From positions 124,001-188,000 of the forward strand of contig JBAZEO010000002.1 in the NCBI GenBank assembly GCA_041653935.1: a stretch of 64,000 nucleotides of DNA, in the 5' to 3' direction. The notes under the pieces were generated by a model, which was not told the origin of the DNA, ran no database searches, and saw only the letters and a program-made list of their open reading frames with translations. The number at the start of each line of letters is the position of its first letter. Position 1 is the first letter of the stretch. Positions 16,733 through 25,315 of the stretch are shown piece after piece. Source of the DNA: JAYEHL01 sp041653935 (lineage in GTDB: Bacteria; Chloroflexota; Dehalococcoidia; E44-bin15). The position numbers and the translations under genes were made by a program.

Positions 16733-17646
16733 TCCCGGATTCTCCTGCCGGTAAGTTTAAGGAAAACATCCTCAAGTGTAGCCCGACGCACGTAAAGGTT
16801 GGTCAACTCAAAGCCTCTCTGCTTAGCTAAATCCAATAACGCCGAAACGGTAATAGGAACCGAATTTGAGTACACGATAACCTTGCCGTCTTCCTGCACC
16901 ACGTTGGTGACCCCGGCGACGGCGCTCAAAACATCGTTTTCCAGTTTCTGACTCAGTTCGAACTCTATGGCTTCCTCTTGAAAGTGCTGCGATATCAGCT
17001 TGTCAGGCTTGTCGGTGGCTATTATCTTGCCGTAGTCGATGATCGCCACGCGGTCACATAAACGCTGCGCCTCCTCCATATAGTGCGTGGTGATGAACAC
17101 GGATTTCCCTTTACTGCGAACATATTCGATCATGTTCCAGATGTTATGCCGCGACTGAGGATCAAGGCCCGATGTCGGCTCGTCAAGGAACAAAACCTTT
17201 GGATTATTTACCAGCGCCAGCGCTATCGATAGCCGCTGCTGCTGCCCGCCGGAAAGATTCTTGCATCGCTTCTTCTTACTGTCATCCAGATCAACCAGCT
17301 TGATAAGTTTATCTATCGATGCTGACTTTGGATAGAAACTGCCGAAGAGAGCCATTACCTCACGAACAGTAAGCCTGGGGTACAAAGAAGTAGTCTGAAG
17401 TTGAACACCTATATTGGTTTTTACCTTCCGAGGGTCTTTTTTTACATCGATACCAAGTACCGTTACCCGGCCGGAATCGGACTTTCGAATGCCCTCCACT
17501 ATCTCCATAGTGGTGGTCTTGCCGGCGCCGTTGGGGCCCAGCATGCCGAATATCTCGCCTTCATAAACCCTGAAGCTGATATCGCTGACGGCTTTTATAT
17601 CTTTGTACGACTTACGGAGATGGTCTACCTTTATTACAGCTTTCAT
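16729..17646 (-). CDS. ABC transporter ATP-binding protein
   Basis: 305 aa DrrA/CcmA-type ATPase. Walker A is GPNGAGKTTT, the ABC signature is LSGGQQQRLS, Walker B is VLFLDEPTSGLD and the H-loop is TTHYMEEA. The last 80 residues form the C-terminal extension seen in drug/sodium exporters. It is coupled to the permease by a 4-bp overlap, and a small membrane protein gene ends 32 bp upstream. It presumably energises export by the downstream permease. Confidence 0.93.
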   Translation of the reverse strand: MKAVIKVDHLRKSYKDIKAVSDISFRVYEGEIFGMLGPNGAGKTTTMEIVEGIRKSDSGRVTVLGIDVKKDPRKVKTNIGVQLQTTSLYPRLTVREVMALFGSFYPKSASIDKLIKLVDLDDSKKKRCKNLSGGQQQRLSIALALVNNPKVLFLDEPTSGLDPQSRHNIWNMIEYVRSKGKSVFITTHYMEEAQRLCDRVAIIDYGKIIATDKPDKLISQHFQEEAIEFELSQKLENDVLSAVAGVTNVVQEDGKVIVYSNSVPITVSALLDLAKQRGFELTNLYVRRATLEDVFLKLTGRRIRE

Positions 17647-17678
17647 ATAAACAAGACCCTAAACACAACCTGCTGGCT

Positions 17679-17906
17679 CTACTCTTCCGGTGTATTCCTT
17701 ATCTTGCGCCACTGAATATAGAATCCCGCCGCGGTGAAGGTAAAGATGAGAGCAATAACCGCATTCAATGCAATGCCTGCGCCATCGCTCGATAACCGCG
17801 AAACGTACAGACCGAAATCCACCCAGGCAATAACCGAGGCTACACACATACAGACCGCAGCGAGTAACCAACTGGATTTATTCGATTTCAATGTATTCTC
17901 CCACAT
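17679..17906 (-). CDS. small two-helix membrane protein
   Basis: About 75 aa with two transmembrane helices (LLAAVCMCVASVIAWVDFGLY and AGIALNAVIALIFTFTAAGF) and a charged C-terminus. A longer frame opens at 17960, but a TATAAT on the minus strand at 17960-17965 places transcription start inside that stretch, so the ATG at 17906 is preferred. No clear ribosome site is seen for either start. It sits 32 bp ahead of the ABC transporter genes and may be part of that unit. Function unknown. Confidence 0.55.
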   Translation of the reverse strand: MWENTLKSNKSSWLLAAVCMCVASVIAWVDFGLYVSRLSSDGAGIALNAVIALIFTFTAAGFYIQWRKIRNTPEE

Positions 17907-17971
17907 GATTGGTGAACTAAACTCAATAATATCACAAACGTGATACTCATGGAAAAACAATTATAAAAGAG

Positions 17972-18000
17972 TTGACACGATATAAATAATACCCTATTAT
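17972..18000 (+). promoter_or_regulatory. near-consensus promoter of comEA-comEC
   Basis: TTGACA (17972-17977), exactly 17 bp, then TATTAT (17995-18000). Transcription would start near 18007, about 50-70 bp before comEA. This is among the strongest sigma70-type matches in the window. Confidence 0.7.
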
Positions 18001-18054
18001 TTAATAATAATACACATTAGTGTTAATTTATCTAATGCTATTATGTATTAAAAT

Positions 18055-18588
18055 TTGTACTTTATAGGGAGTGCTTTGGAACAACCCCATACCGATAAAA
18101 CCATCATAATTGTCGTCCTGATAATCATGATCGCAGGCGGAGTTGCGACGCTCTTTCAACTCCATCCCTGGGCGAAAGGGCCGATAGAGATCATCCTGTC
18201 CGAAGAAATCTCCCCAATATCGGATACGATAGAAATATATATCGATGGCGCTGTCGTAAGACCGAGATGGTATCCTGTCCATGAATATTCTACTATCAAC
18301 GACATCATACTTGCCGCTGGCGGCCTAACTGATGGAGCCGATACTTCAGAAATTAAGCTCTATATACCAACACAAGGCGAGGCCAACGAATCGCAGAAAA
18401 TCAGCATCAATCGAGCCGACACCTGGCTGCTTGATGCGCTGCCCGGCATCGGCCCGACATCAGCACAGAAGATCGCCGACTACCGCGAGGCTAACGGACC
18501 GTTCGTCACCATCTACGAGTTACTCCTAGTACCCGGTATCGGGGAATCAACTTTTGACAACATACAATATATGATCACAGTGGAATAA
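18055..18588 (+). CDS. comEA: ComEA-like DNA-binding competence protein
   Basis: Up to 177 aa: a short cytoplasmic N-terminus, one membrane anchor (IIIVVLIIMIAGGVATLF, about residues 16-35), an SLBB domain (IYIDGAVVRPRWYPV, about 60-110) and a C-terminal double helix-hairpin-helix domain (LPGIGPTSAQKIADYREANGP, then VPGIGEST). It is the extracytoplasmic DNA receptor for transformation. No ATG is available: TTG at 18055 gives the longer form, and TTG at 18076 has GGGAG close upstream, so the start is uncertain by seven codons. comEC follows 15 bp later, and both probably share the strong promoter at 17972. Confidence 0.88.
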   Translation: MYFIGSALEQPHTDKTIIIVVLIIMIAGGVATLFQLHPWAKGPIEIILSEEISPISDTIEIYIDGAVVRPRWYPVHEYSTINDIILAAGGLTDGADTSEIKLYIPTQGEANESQKISINRADTWLLDALPGIGPTSAQKIADYREANGPFVTIYELLLVPGIGESTFDNIQYMITVE

Positions 18589-18603
18589 CAGAACGAAACG
18601 ATT

Positions 18604-21006
18604 ATGACTCTTGTATATCTAAGTCTCGTATTCGTACTCGGCATATATTGTGGTTCTCACTTACCAATCCCGCTTGGTCCTGCTTTGCTTACTATCGCAG
18701 CGATTCTTCTTATCGCAATCCTGTTGCAAACCATGAGAACAAAACGTCACACGCACAAGCTCAGCGCCATTATTTTTGGAATAGCCTGCGCCGTAACGTT
18801 TATATGCGGCACGCTGCGATTTTCAGCAACACCAACCGGAGACGATCTCCAGCGATACATCGGAATGGAGAATATATCCGTCACCGGAGTAATTATGGAG
18901 GAGCCTGAGGCTACGAACTCATCGGTAAAACTTATCCTATCTGTGAAAGAAGCCGAAGGATATGCAGCATCGGGCAATCTACTAGTTCGCACTTCAAGGT
19001 ATCCCTCACTAGCATACGGTGATCTACTGGAAGTAACCGGCACACTGGAGCTTCCACCCGACGATCTGAACGGATTCAACTATCGTTCATATCTGGAAAG
19101 CCAAGGCATATATACCTCAATGTACTACCCCGATGTCGAGCTGATATCGGAGGGACAGGGACAACAACCGCTACAGGCAATATATTCCCTGAGGCACCGA
19201 CTGGGGGAGGCTCTGCGTCAATCACTACCTGAACCTGAATCCTCGTTGGCGCGCGGCATCCTGCTTGGACTGCGCGGCGATATCCCGGATTCGATGAACG
19301 AAGCCTTCCAGCGCTCGGGAACAACCCACATACTGGCTATATCAGGCCAGAACATGGCCATCATCGCTGGCATCGTGCTCAGCGTTGCGACACGGCTCTT
19401 CGGCAAGCACAGGCCTACCTACTTTATCATCACGCTGGCAATACTATGGCTTTACGCCCTGCTGGCAGGAATGTCGGCGCCAGTGCTGAGAGCCGTCATC
19501 ATGGTCAGCGTCTACCTCTTGGGCATATACCTTGGTCGGCAGCGCAGCGGCATCACCGCAGTCGCTTTCTCCGCTGCAGTAATGATAGGTGTCAACCCCA
19601 AGATACTGTGGCAGATCAGCTTCCAGCTCAGCTTCGCCGCCGTGCTGGGCCTCATCCTCCTCACCCCGGTATTTCAAGACTGGCTGTCGAGGCTCAGAAT
19701 GCCGAAAATTGTATCAGAGAGCCTGGCTGTCGGGCTGGGTGCTATACTGGCCACGCTTCCGCTCACAGCCTACTACTTCGGCTACACATCGCTTGTTACC
19801 CTGCCCGCTACCTTCTTCGCATCACTTGTGCTACCCGCCATCATTATGATAACGGCAGCCGTCGCAATAATCGGACTGGTCTGGGTTCCGGCTGCTCAAG
19901 TTGTAGGATGGGTTGATTGGCTTCTGCTCAAATACTTCGTCCTCGTGGTTCAGGGATTTGCCGCAATCCCGCATGCCTCCATCGAAATAGCCCATGTAAA
20001 AGTGTGGCTGGTTTTGACTTATTATGGATTTCTCACAACCATAATGTGGCTCAGTTCCAAGATAAAGCGCTTATTCCCCAAGAAAGATGACTCTCTAATA
20101 GTATTTGAGTCTTTGTCTATCTCGACGCCGGTAAAGTGGGTAAGTTCTACTCTATTGGTAATCGGCATATTAATATGGGCTGCAGTCTTCACCGTGCCTG
20201 AAACAGGCAAGCTGCAGGTCAGCTTCATAGATGTAGGTCAAGGAGATGCTATCCTGATAAAAAGCCCATCCAACCATTACGTTCTGATCGACGGCGGACC
20301 GAACCCAGAGACTACATGTCTGGCGCTGGGCGAGGCATTACCTTTCTGGAACCGGAATGTTGACATAGTCGTGCTTACGCATCAGCATGACGACCATGCA
20401 AACGGGCTCATCGAAGTGGTACAACGCTATAACATTAAGCAAGTATTATCTCCTCCCGACCAACTCTATAAATCTGAAGACAGCAATTACTTGCCGGGTT
20501 CTCTGGAATTACGCAACACGATCTCAAGCAATGACATTCAATGCGTTACAGCCCAAGCAGGGCAGATAATCGACATCGGGGGTGCGCAGATCGAAGTGTT
20601 AAACCCGCCCGAGCAGACTTATGAAGATACCGATTCCGATATTGACAACAACGGAGTAGTGTTGCGAGTTTCTATGGGTAAGATAAGTTTCCTTCTTCCC
20701 GCCGACCTGTACTGGGATGGAGAATTATTTTTGGTTTGCGAACAACCTATGTTACAAAGCACGGTGCTTAAGGTCGGACACCACGGCTCAAAATCGTCGA
20801 CTCGACCTTACTACCTCAGTACCGTAAATCCACAGGTAGCCGTAATATCAGTCGGCGCGGAAAACCGCTTTGATCACCCTTCAGAAGAAACTGTAGAAAG
20901 CCTAAATACATATATTGGCGAGGACATGGTGTTCACAACAATGAATCAAGGTACCATCACCTTCACCACAGATGGCAAGCGATTGTGGGTGGAGACCGCA
21001 CAATAA
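18604..21006 (+). CDS. comEC: ComEC DNA-uptake channel with metallo-beta-lactamase domain
   Basis: 800 aa. N-terminal helices and a DUF4131-type region come first, followed by the Competence transmembrane domain with HILAISGQNMAII (about 240-252). From about residue 540 there is a metallo-beta-lactamase domain: SFIDVGQGDAILI, the metal motif THQHDDHANG and KVGHHGSKSST. It forms the inner-membrane channel for incoming single-stranded DNA, and the C-terminal domain may degrade the other strand. Full length for the family. With comEA it suggests capacity for natural transformation; late genes (comF, pili) are not in the window. A terminator follows directly. Confidence 0.94.
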   Translation: MTLVYLSLVFVLGIYCGSHLPIPLGPALLTIAAILLIAILLQTMRTKRHTHKLSAIIFGIACAVTFICGTLRFSATPTGDDLQRYIGMENISVTGVIMEEPEATNSSVKLILSVKEAEGYAASGNLLVRTSRYPSLAYGDLLEVTGTLELPPDDLNGFNYRSYLESQGIYTSMYYPDVELISEGQGQQPLQAIYSLRHRLGEALRQSLPEPESSLARGILLGLRGDIPDSMNEAFQRSGTTHILAISGQNMAIIAGIVLSVATRLFGKHRPTYFIITLAILWLYALLAGMSAPVLRAVIMVSVYLLGIYLGRQRSGITAVAFSAAVMIGVNPKILWQISFQLSFAAVLGLILLTPVFQDWLSRLRMPKIVSESLAVGLGAILATLPLTAYYFGYTSLVTLPATFFASLVLPAIIMITAAVAIIGLVWVPAAQVVGWVDWLLLKYFVLVVQGFAAIPHASIEIAHVKVWLVLTYYGFLTTIMWLSSKIKRLFPKKDDSLIVFESLSISTPVKWVSSTLLVIGILIWAAVFTVPETGKLQVSFIDVGQGDAILIKSPSNHYVLIDGGPNPETTCLALGEALPFWNRNVDIVVLTHQHDDHANGLIEVVQRYNIKQVLSPPDQLYKSEDSNYLPGSLELRNTISSNDIQCVTAQAGQIIDIGGAQIEVLNPPEQTYEDTDSDIDNNGVVLRVSMGKISFLLPADLYWDGELFLVCEQPMLQSTVLKVGHHGSKSSTRPYYLSTVNPQVAVISVGAENRFDHPSEETVESLNTYIGEDMVFTTMNQGTITFTTDGKRLWVETAQ

Positions 21007-21037
21007 AAAAGCCTCACATAAATTACGTGAGGCTTTT
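21005..21037. terminator. bidirectional rho-independent terminator
   Basis: Stem GCCTCAC/GTGAGGC with a 9-nt loop, flanked by six A on the left and four T on the right. It serves comEC on the plus strand and the convergent gene ending at 21061 on the minus strand. Confidence 0.85.
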
Positions 21038-21060
21038 ACAACTAGATTTAAATTTATATT

Positions 21061-21516
21061 TTAATATTCAGAAATTGAGTATGGCTCCCATTGCCGTTTC
21101 CAATCTGCCACATCACTGGCTCTCCCCGGCACTACAATGACGGACTGCAGATTCTTCGCTTCATCTATCTTGGTTAACATGCCAGCCGACGTATTAACAG
21201 CCAGAACAATGAGAGGCTCACCGGAATCGTTGAAACTCTGAGTCGTCTCCAGTGAAAACGGAGTGCCACAGGGCAATATCACGTCCCTGCCAACCCTGAG
21301 GTCTTCAACAATTTCCCGGGTGTTATTTCTGCGTAGAAAAGATGCCAGAGTTGTATCATCATCAATGTTATGTTTGGTTGGAAGCAGTAATACGGCTTTC
21401 ACAGGATTCTCCGCATTTCTGCATAGCTTGTCAAACTGTGAAAACCCTACCCGGAACTTCTGATAATCATCCGATATTCTATCGGCGACAACATACCTTT
21501 CTGTTTTCTTGCTCAT
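21061..21516 (-). CDS. conserved hypothetical protein (151 aa)
   Basis: Soluble alpha/beta protein without recognisable motif. ATG 21516 is chosen because AGGAGG lies 7 bp upstream; a longer in-frame start at 21546 has no such site. A central segment (about residues 75-130) alternates strands and a glycine-rich turn. No cysteine pairs and no membrane segments. It shares the terminator with comEC, and a zinc-ribbon gene lies 131 bp upstream on the same strand. Function unknown. Confidence 0.7.
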   Translation of the reverse strand: MSKKTERYVVADRISDDYQKFRVGFSQFDKLCRNAENPVKAVLLLPTKHNIDDDTTLASFLRRNNTREIVEDLRVGRDVILPCGTPFSLETTQSFNDSGEPLIVLAVNTSAGMLTKIDEAKNLQSVIVVPGRASDVADWKRQWEPYSISEY

Positions 21517-21647
21517 AAGTAATCCTCCTATCTGCTTTTCAACCATACTTCAATTTCATCGCCACCGAACAAAACACTCTCAGTCAACGAAGCCACAGAA
21601 ATAAGTGTGATAGTCCTACCTTGATATAACTAGCCAGTATCGATTAC

Positions 21648-21890
21648 TTAATAATCAACCAGACCAGCGATCTTGGCGCTTACAAGCATAGTATTGCCGC
21701 ATTGCGCGCAGATGACCGGGACGACAGGAACGTTCGGGCTTCCAACAACCAGATGGTCCTCGCCATACGGTATAAGCTGAAACACTGCAGCCTGTACGCG
21801 CCAATCAACGCCACCGCACATTAGGCAGGGCTTACCCTTCCAGTTTTCCTTTAGATATTTAATAAAATCCGCTGAATTTATCTTCTGCAT
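21648..21890 (-). CDS. small zinc-ribbon protein
   Basis: 80 aa with two CxxC pairs (CLMC at 22-25 and CAQC at 61-64), the spacing of a treble-clef or ribbon zinc site. The ribosome site TAGGAGGG is strong. No further domain. Small stand-alone ribbons of this kind are common in Chloroflexota and of unknown function. It may be co-transcribed with the next gene (21516-21061). Confidence 0.7.
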   Translation of the reverse strand: MQKINSADFIKYLKENWKGKPCLMCGGVDWRVQAAVFQLIPYGEDHLVVGSPNVPVVPVICAQCGNTMLVSAKIAGLVDY

Positions 21891-21982
21891 TTATCCCTCC
21901 TACCTTTGAATCACGTGATATAATTCACACGTGCAATAGTGTCATATACTATACCACAAGACTTCTTTATTTCCAATTAGAG

Positions 21983-22909
21983 CTACAGCGTCTGCATCCG
22001 CTCCTTGAACTCTTTTGCCGTGAAACTGTAGCACTGCGTGCCGTAACACTCGACCGCGAAGGAAGCGCACGCACTACCCCTCCTGGCGCACTCCTCGATA
22101 TCCTTTCCCTGAACTAGGCCACTGATAAGCCCGCCGCGGTAGGCATCGCCGGCGCCAGTCGGGTCAACCACCTGCTTCGGTTTGGCGATAGGAATCTTTA
22201 TCTCACCGTCCGAAGTGTAAACCCGCGATCCCAGTTCTCCCATGGTGACAATGACAGCCCCTGCCCGCTCCAGCAAGTCTCCTTCGTCTAAGTCAGTCTT
22301 GCTCATGAACAACTCCATCTCGTAATCGTTGCAGATCAGTATTCGGCAACCATCTATGGCCGCAATCAAGTCTTTTGCATCCAAGACTGGCAGTGATTGT
22401 CCCGGATCGAAGACGTAATCGATATCCTTTTCCTTGCAGACGCGCGAGTAGTTTACCATATCATCTAGATTGCCGGGTGAGATGATAAGCATAGTCTTGT
22501 TAGTTTCAAGTTGATCAAAGTCCAGGGCCGATGAGTATTTCATGGCGCCCGGGTTGAAGCCGGTGATCTGATTGTCAGCCTTGTCGGTGGTGATGTAAGC
22601 GCCGGCGGTGAATTCATTCTCTATGATATTGATATTTTCTATCGAGAGGCCGTTCTTCGCCAGCCAGTCGAAGTAGCGCTGGTAATCGTGGCCTATTGCG
22701 GCAGAGATTACAGGTTTTTCACCCATCAGATTGAGCGCGTAAGCGATATTGCCCGCCGTGCCGCCGAACTTCTCCTGCATGCCATTCACCTGAAAACAGA
22801 CGTTTATCGAGTGTATCTTGTCGGGCAGGATGTGATCCGCGAAATGCCCGGGAAAGTCCATAATCCGGTCGTAAGCCAGCGAACCTGAGATAACCACATT
22901 CTTCTTCAT
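21983..22909 (-). CDS. PfkB-family sugar/nucleoside kinase (adenosine-kinase-like)
   Basis: 308 aa ribokinase-like fold. The N-terminal GSLAYDRIM segment, the GGTAGNIAYAL glycine motif (residues 49-59) and the C-terminal DPTGAGDAYRGG with catalytic D255 are all present. The layout and length match bacterial proteins annotated as carbohydrate or adenosine kinase; fructose-6-phosphate kinase (PfkB proper) is less likely. AGGAGG lies 5 bp before the ATG. The UPF0200-like kinase gene is 35 bp upstream on the same strand, suggesting a two-gene nucleotide/sugar phosphorylation unit. Confidence 0.85.
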   Translation of the reverse strand: MKKNVVISGSLAYDRIMDFPGHFADHILPDKIHSINVCFQVNGMQEKFGGTAGNIAYALNLMGEKPVISAAIGHDYQRYFDWLAKNGLSIENINIIENEFTAGAYITTDKADNQITGFNPGAMKYSSALDFDQLETNKTMLIISPGNLDDMVNYSRVCKEKDIDYVFDPGQSLPVLDAKDLIAAIDGCRILICNDYEMELFMSKTDLDEGDLLERAGAVIVTMGELGSRVYTSDGEIKIPIAKPKQVVDPTGAGDAYRGGLISGLVQGKDIEECARRGSACASFAVECYGTQCYSFTAKEFKERMQTL

Positions 22910-22944
22910 AAGCCTCCTAAACTACCCACAATCGATAAGCCTGG

Positions 22945-23517
22945 CTACTTGAGCAATCCCTTTTTGCTCACCAGTTTGTCGATAGCGTCATGCAAATCTT
23001 CAAGTATTCCATCATTACTGAGTGAGTAATCCGCATTAGCCGCTGCCTTCTCAACGCCGAATAGCTTCTCCTCAGCTTTGTCCTGCTTCACAAAATCCTC
23101 ATATGCCTTCGCATCCCGGCCCTCGCCGCGCTTGACCATGCGCTCGAAGCGGATATGCGGATCGGTCACGTACACATCGATAAGCACAAAATCCCGACCC
23201 AGTTCGTCGCGCAAAATGTCGACGTCTTTCGGAGAGCGCACGCCGCTGATGCCGGCGGCTTTCCAGCCATTCTCGCGTATCTTTTCGACGGCCATCCTCA
23301 CGAAACATCCCTCGCCGCGCTCCTTGAAATACCTGTCCGATATCGCCTGCAGGTTCGGGCGCGTCGGTTCCTTGCCCTCTTTGGCAGCGATTCCTCTAAC
23401 GATATCACCGGTCGACAGGAAAGGCACATCGTATCTATCACGCAAATATTTGAGCACCTCATCCTTACCCGACCCGTTCTTCCCGATAACGCCGATAATT
23501 TTCATAAACGTATGCAC
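22945..23517 (-). CDS. UPF0200-like P-loop nucleoside-monophosphate kinase fold
   Basis: About 190 aa. The P-loop is GVIGKNGSGKDEV at the N-terminus, followed by the STGDIVRGIA segment, which corresponds to the GD(V/I)xR substrate region of adenylate/dephospho-CoA kinases. The overall pattern resembles the archaeal UPF0200 family, whose substrate is unsettled. The C-terminus is helical and charged. Start is GTG 23517 or ATG 23505; neither has a strong ribosome site. It lies just upstream of the PfkB-family kinase. Dephospho-CoA kinase is an alternative, but the C-terminal half does not look like CoaE. Confidence 0.7.
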   Translation of the reverse strand: MHTFMKIIGVIGKNGSGKDEVLKYLRDRYDVPFLSTGDIVRGIAAKEGKEPTRPNLQAISDRYFKERGEGCFVRMAVEKIRENGWKAAGISGVRSPKDVDILRDELGRDFVLIDVYVTDPHIRFERMVKRGEGRDAKAYEDFVKQDKAEEKLFGVEKAAANADYSLSNDGILEDLHDAIDKLVSKKGLLK

Positions 23518-23690
23518 CCATCTTGTAATATATGGAACAGTTTATCAGGAATCGCTTAAATTGCCAAAGGGCTTAGGCGACGCTGTCCCAGCGTTGACAA
23601 TATCAGCCTGCGGGCTCTAACATAATTGCAGAATCACCGGTATGAATTCTCACGGGTTTTCAAATCGAAACTGACAAGGAGTTGCATCCC

Positions 23691-24230
23691 ATGCTTAACA
23701 TCGACAAAACCACACTGGTTATCATCGACGTACAGGAAAAACTCTCCCGCGTGATGCACGAAAAAGAGAAGCTGTTCGAAAACCTGCAAAAGCTTATAAA
23801 GGGAGCAAAGCTCTTGAATATACCGATCATCGTAACCGAGCAGAACCCGAGTGGCCTTGGACCCACAGTGCCTGATATTGCAGCTCTTCTGACCGATATT
23901 AAACCTATCACTAAATTCAGTTTCAGCTGCGGCGGCGAGGAGCCTTTCATGCGCGTAATCGAGAATCTGAACCGGAAGCAGATACTGCTCACCGGAATCG
24001 AAACACACGTATGCGTCTACCAGACGGCCGTCGACCTGATCGAAGCCGGATATGAAGTGCATACAGTAGTCGACTGCGTATCGTCAAGGACGATAGAGAA
24101 CAAGAATCTAGCGCTCGACAAGATGAAAAGCGAAGGCGCCATGCTCACCAGCGTTGAAATCACGTTGTTCGAGTTGCTTCGAACGGCTAAGAACCCCAAG
24201 TTCAAAGAGATGTCGCAGATAGTGAAATAG
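23691..24230 (+). CDS. isochorismatase-family cysteine hydrolase
   Basis: 179 aa. The catalytic triad of the family is seen as D13 (IIDVQ), K75 (ITKFSFSC) and C108 (GIETHVCVY). The cis-peptide segment before the cysteine is conserved. ATG 23691 is chosen because AAGGAG ends 9 bp before it; a TTG nine bases upstream overlaps that site. Members act as nicotinamidases, amidases of small amides or isochorismatases; the sequence most resembles the YcaC-type unassigned hydrolases. A radical SAM gene starts 2 bp after the stop, so the two are co-transcribed. Confidence 0.87.
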   Translation: MLNIDKTTLVIIDVQEKLSRVMHEKEKLFENLQKLIKGAKLLNIPIIVTEQNPSGLGPTVPDIAALLTDIKPITKFSFSCGGEEPFMRVIENLNRKQILLTGIETHVCVYQTAVDLIEAGYEVHTVVDCVSSRTIENKNLALDKMKSEGAMLTSVEITLFELLRTAKNPKFKEMSQIVK

Positions 24231-24232
24231 CG

Positions 24233-25171
24233 ATGAAAGGCAATTTTCAGCGTCCAGATATATTCCGCCCGCCCAGCGAGCGCAACGATTATTTCCTGCC
24301 CCTGACAAAGGGCTGCTCCAACAACACCTGCGGCTTCTGCGGATACTACGGAAACAAGCTGCAGATGAGAGACCTCGATGACGTTAAAAAGGAGATCGAC
24401 GCGCTCGCTTTGTACCTAAAGACCGGCACCATACTTCCAGGAATGCCCGAAATAATTTACGCTATAGCCCGGCAGTGGGACGGACAGCGGGTGTTCCTGC
24501 AGGACGCGGACGCTCTTATATACCCGTTCGATAAGTTAAAAGAAGTGCTGCAGCACCTGCACGAAAAGCTGCCTTTCGTGCAAAGGGTTGCCTCGTACGC
24601 CACGCCTAAGGACATCCTGATAAAAGGCGTTGACCAGTTAAAAGAACTAAAAGAGTTGAAGCTGGGGATATTATATGTCGGCATCGAGAGCGGAGATGAC
24701 GACATCCTGCGCCACATCGTCAAAGGCGTCAATCATAAGCAGATGGTCGAGGCTGGACGCATCGCCAAGGAGGCCGGCATCACATTATCGCTCACCGTAA
24801 TACTCGGACTCGGCGGAATCGAGGGCAGCGAAAAGCACACTCTCGAGACGGCGAGAATTTTGAATGAGATCGATCCTGAATATGCCGGAGCGCTGACGCT
24901 GACGCTGGTCCCCGGCACGCCACTGCATAACGAATATCAACGCGGCGAATTTCACCCCATCGATCCCTTCCAGTCCCTTGAAGAGCTCAAGGTGCTCGTC
25001 GAGCATTCCAAATTCACCGACTGCTTCTTCAGTTCCATGCACGCGTCCAATTACTTACCGATCAGAGGGCAACTGCCTCGAGATAAGAGCAAACTAATAA
25101 AAGAACTGGAATCAGCACTGGCGACGCGCGACCCTTCAGCGCTTCGTCCTGAATATTTGAGAGGTCTATAG
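24233..25171 (+). CDS. radical SAM protein
   Basis: 312 aa. The cluster motif is C28, C33, C36 (CSNNTCGFCGYYG), a CxxxxCxxC variant of the usual CxxxCxxC. SAM-binding features follow: the VGIESGDDDIL segment at about 143-153 and GLGG at about 194. This variant spacing occurs in the HemN-like/Elp3-like clade annotated as B12-independent radical SAM proteins of unknown substrate. It is tightly linked (2 bp) to the isochorismatase-like hydrolase gene. No auxiliary Fe-S domain is visible. Confidence 0.88.
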   Translation: MKGNFQRPDIFRPPSERNDYFLPLTKGCSNNTCGFCGYYGNKLQMRDLDDVKKEIDALALYLKTGTILPGMPEIIYAIARQWDGQRVFLQDADALIYPFDKLKEVLQHLHEKLPFVQRVASYATPKDILIKGVDQLKELKELKLGILYVGIESGDDDILRHIVKGVNHKQMVEAGRIAKEAGITLSLTVILGLGGIEGSEKHTLETARILNEIDPEYAGALTLTLVPGTPLHNEYQRGEFHPIDPFQSLEELKVLVEHSKFTDCFFSSMHASNYLPIRGQLPRDKSKLIKELESALATRDPSALRPEYLRGL

Positions 25172-25242
25172 CTTTACTGCCACGGCATATCGACGCATTT
25201 TCATATGGAATCCTCAATGTCCCAGAGAAACGTCACAATATC

Positions 25243-25272
25243 TTGACACCTGCTGTGCATAAATGTAAGAAT
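25243..25272 (+). promoter_or_regulatory. possible promoter of the epimerase gene
   Basis: TTGACA at 25243-25248 with a weak -10 (AAGAAT at 25267-25272, 18-bp spacer), about 45 bp upstream of the TTG start. The -35 is perfect and the -10 mediocre. Confidence 0.4.
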
Positions 25273-25315
25273 AGCTCATTCACATCAAATTTTACGCTTT
25301 TTTAAGGAGGAGACC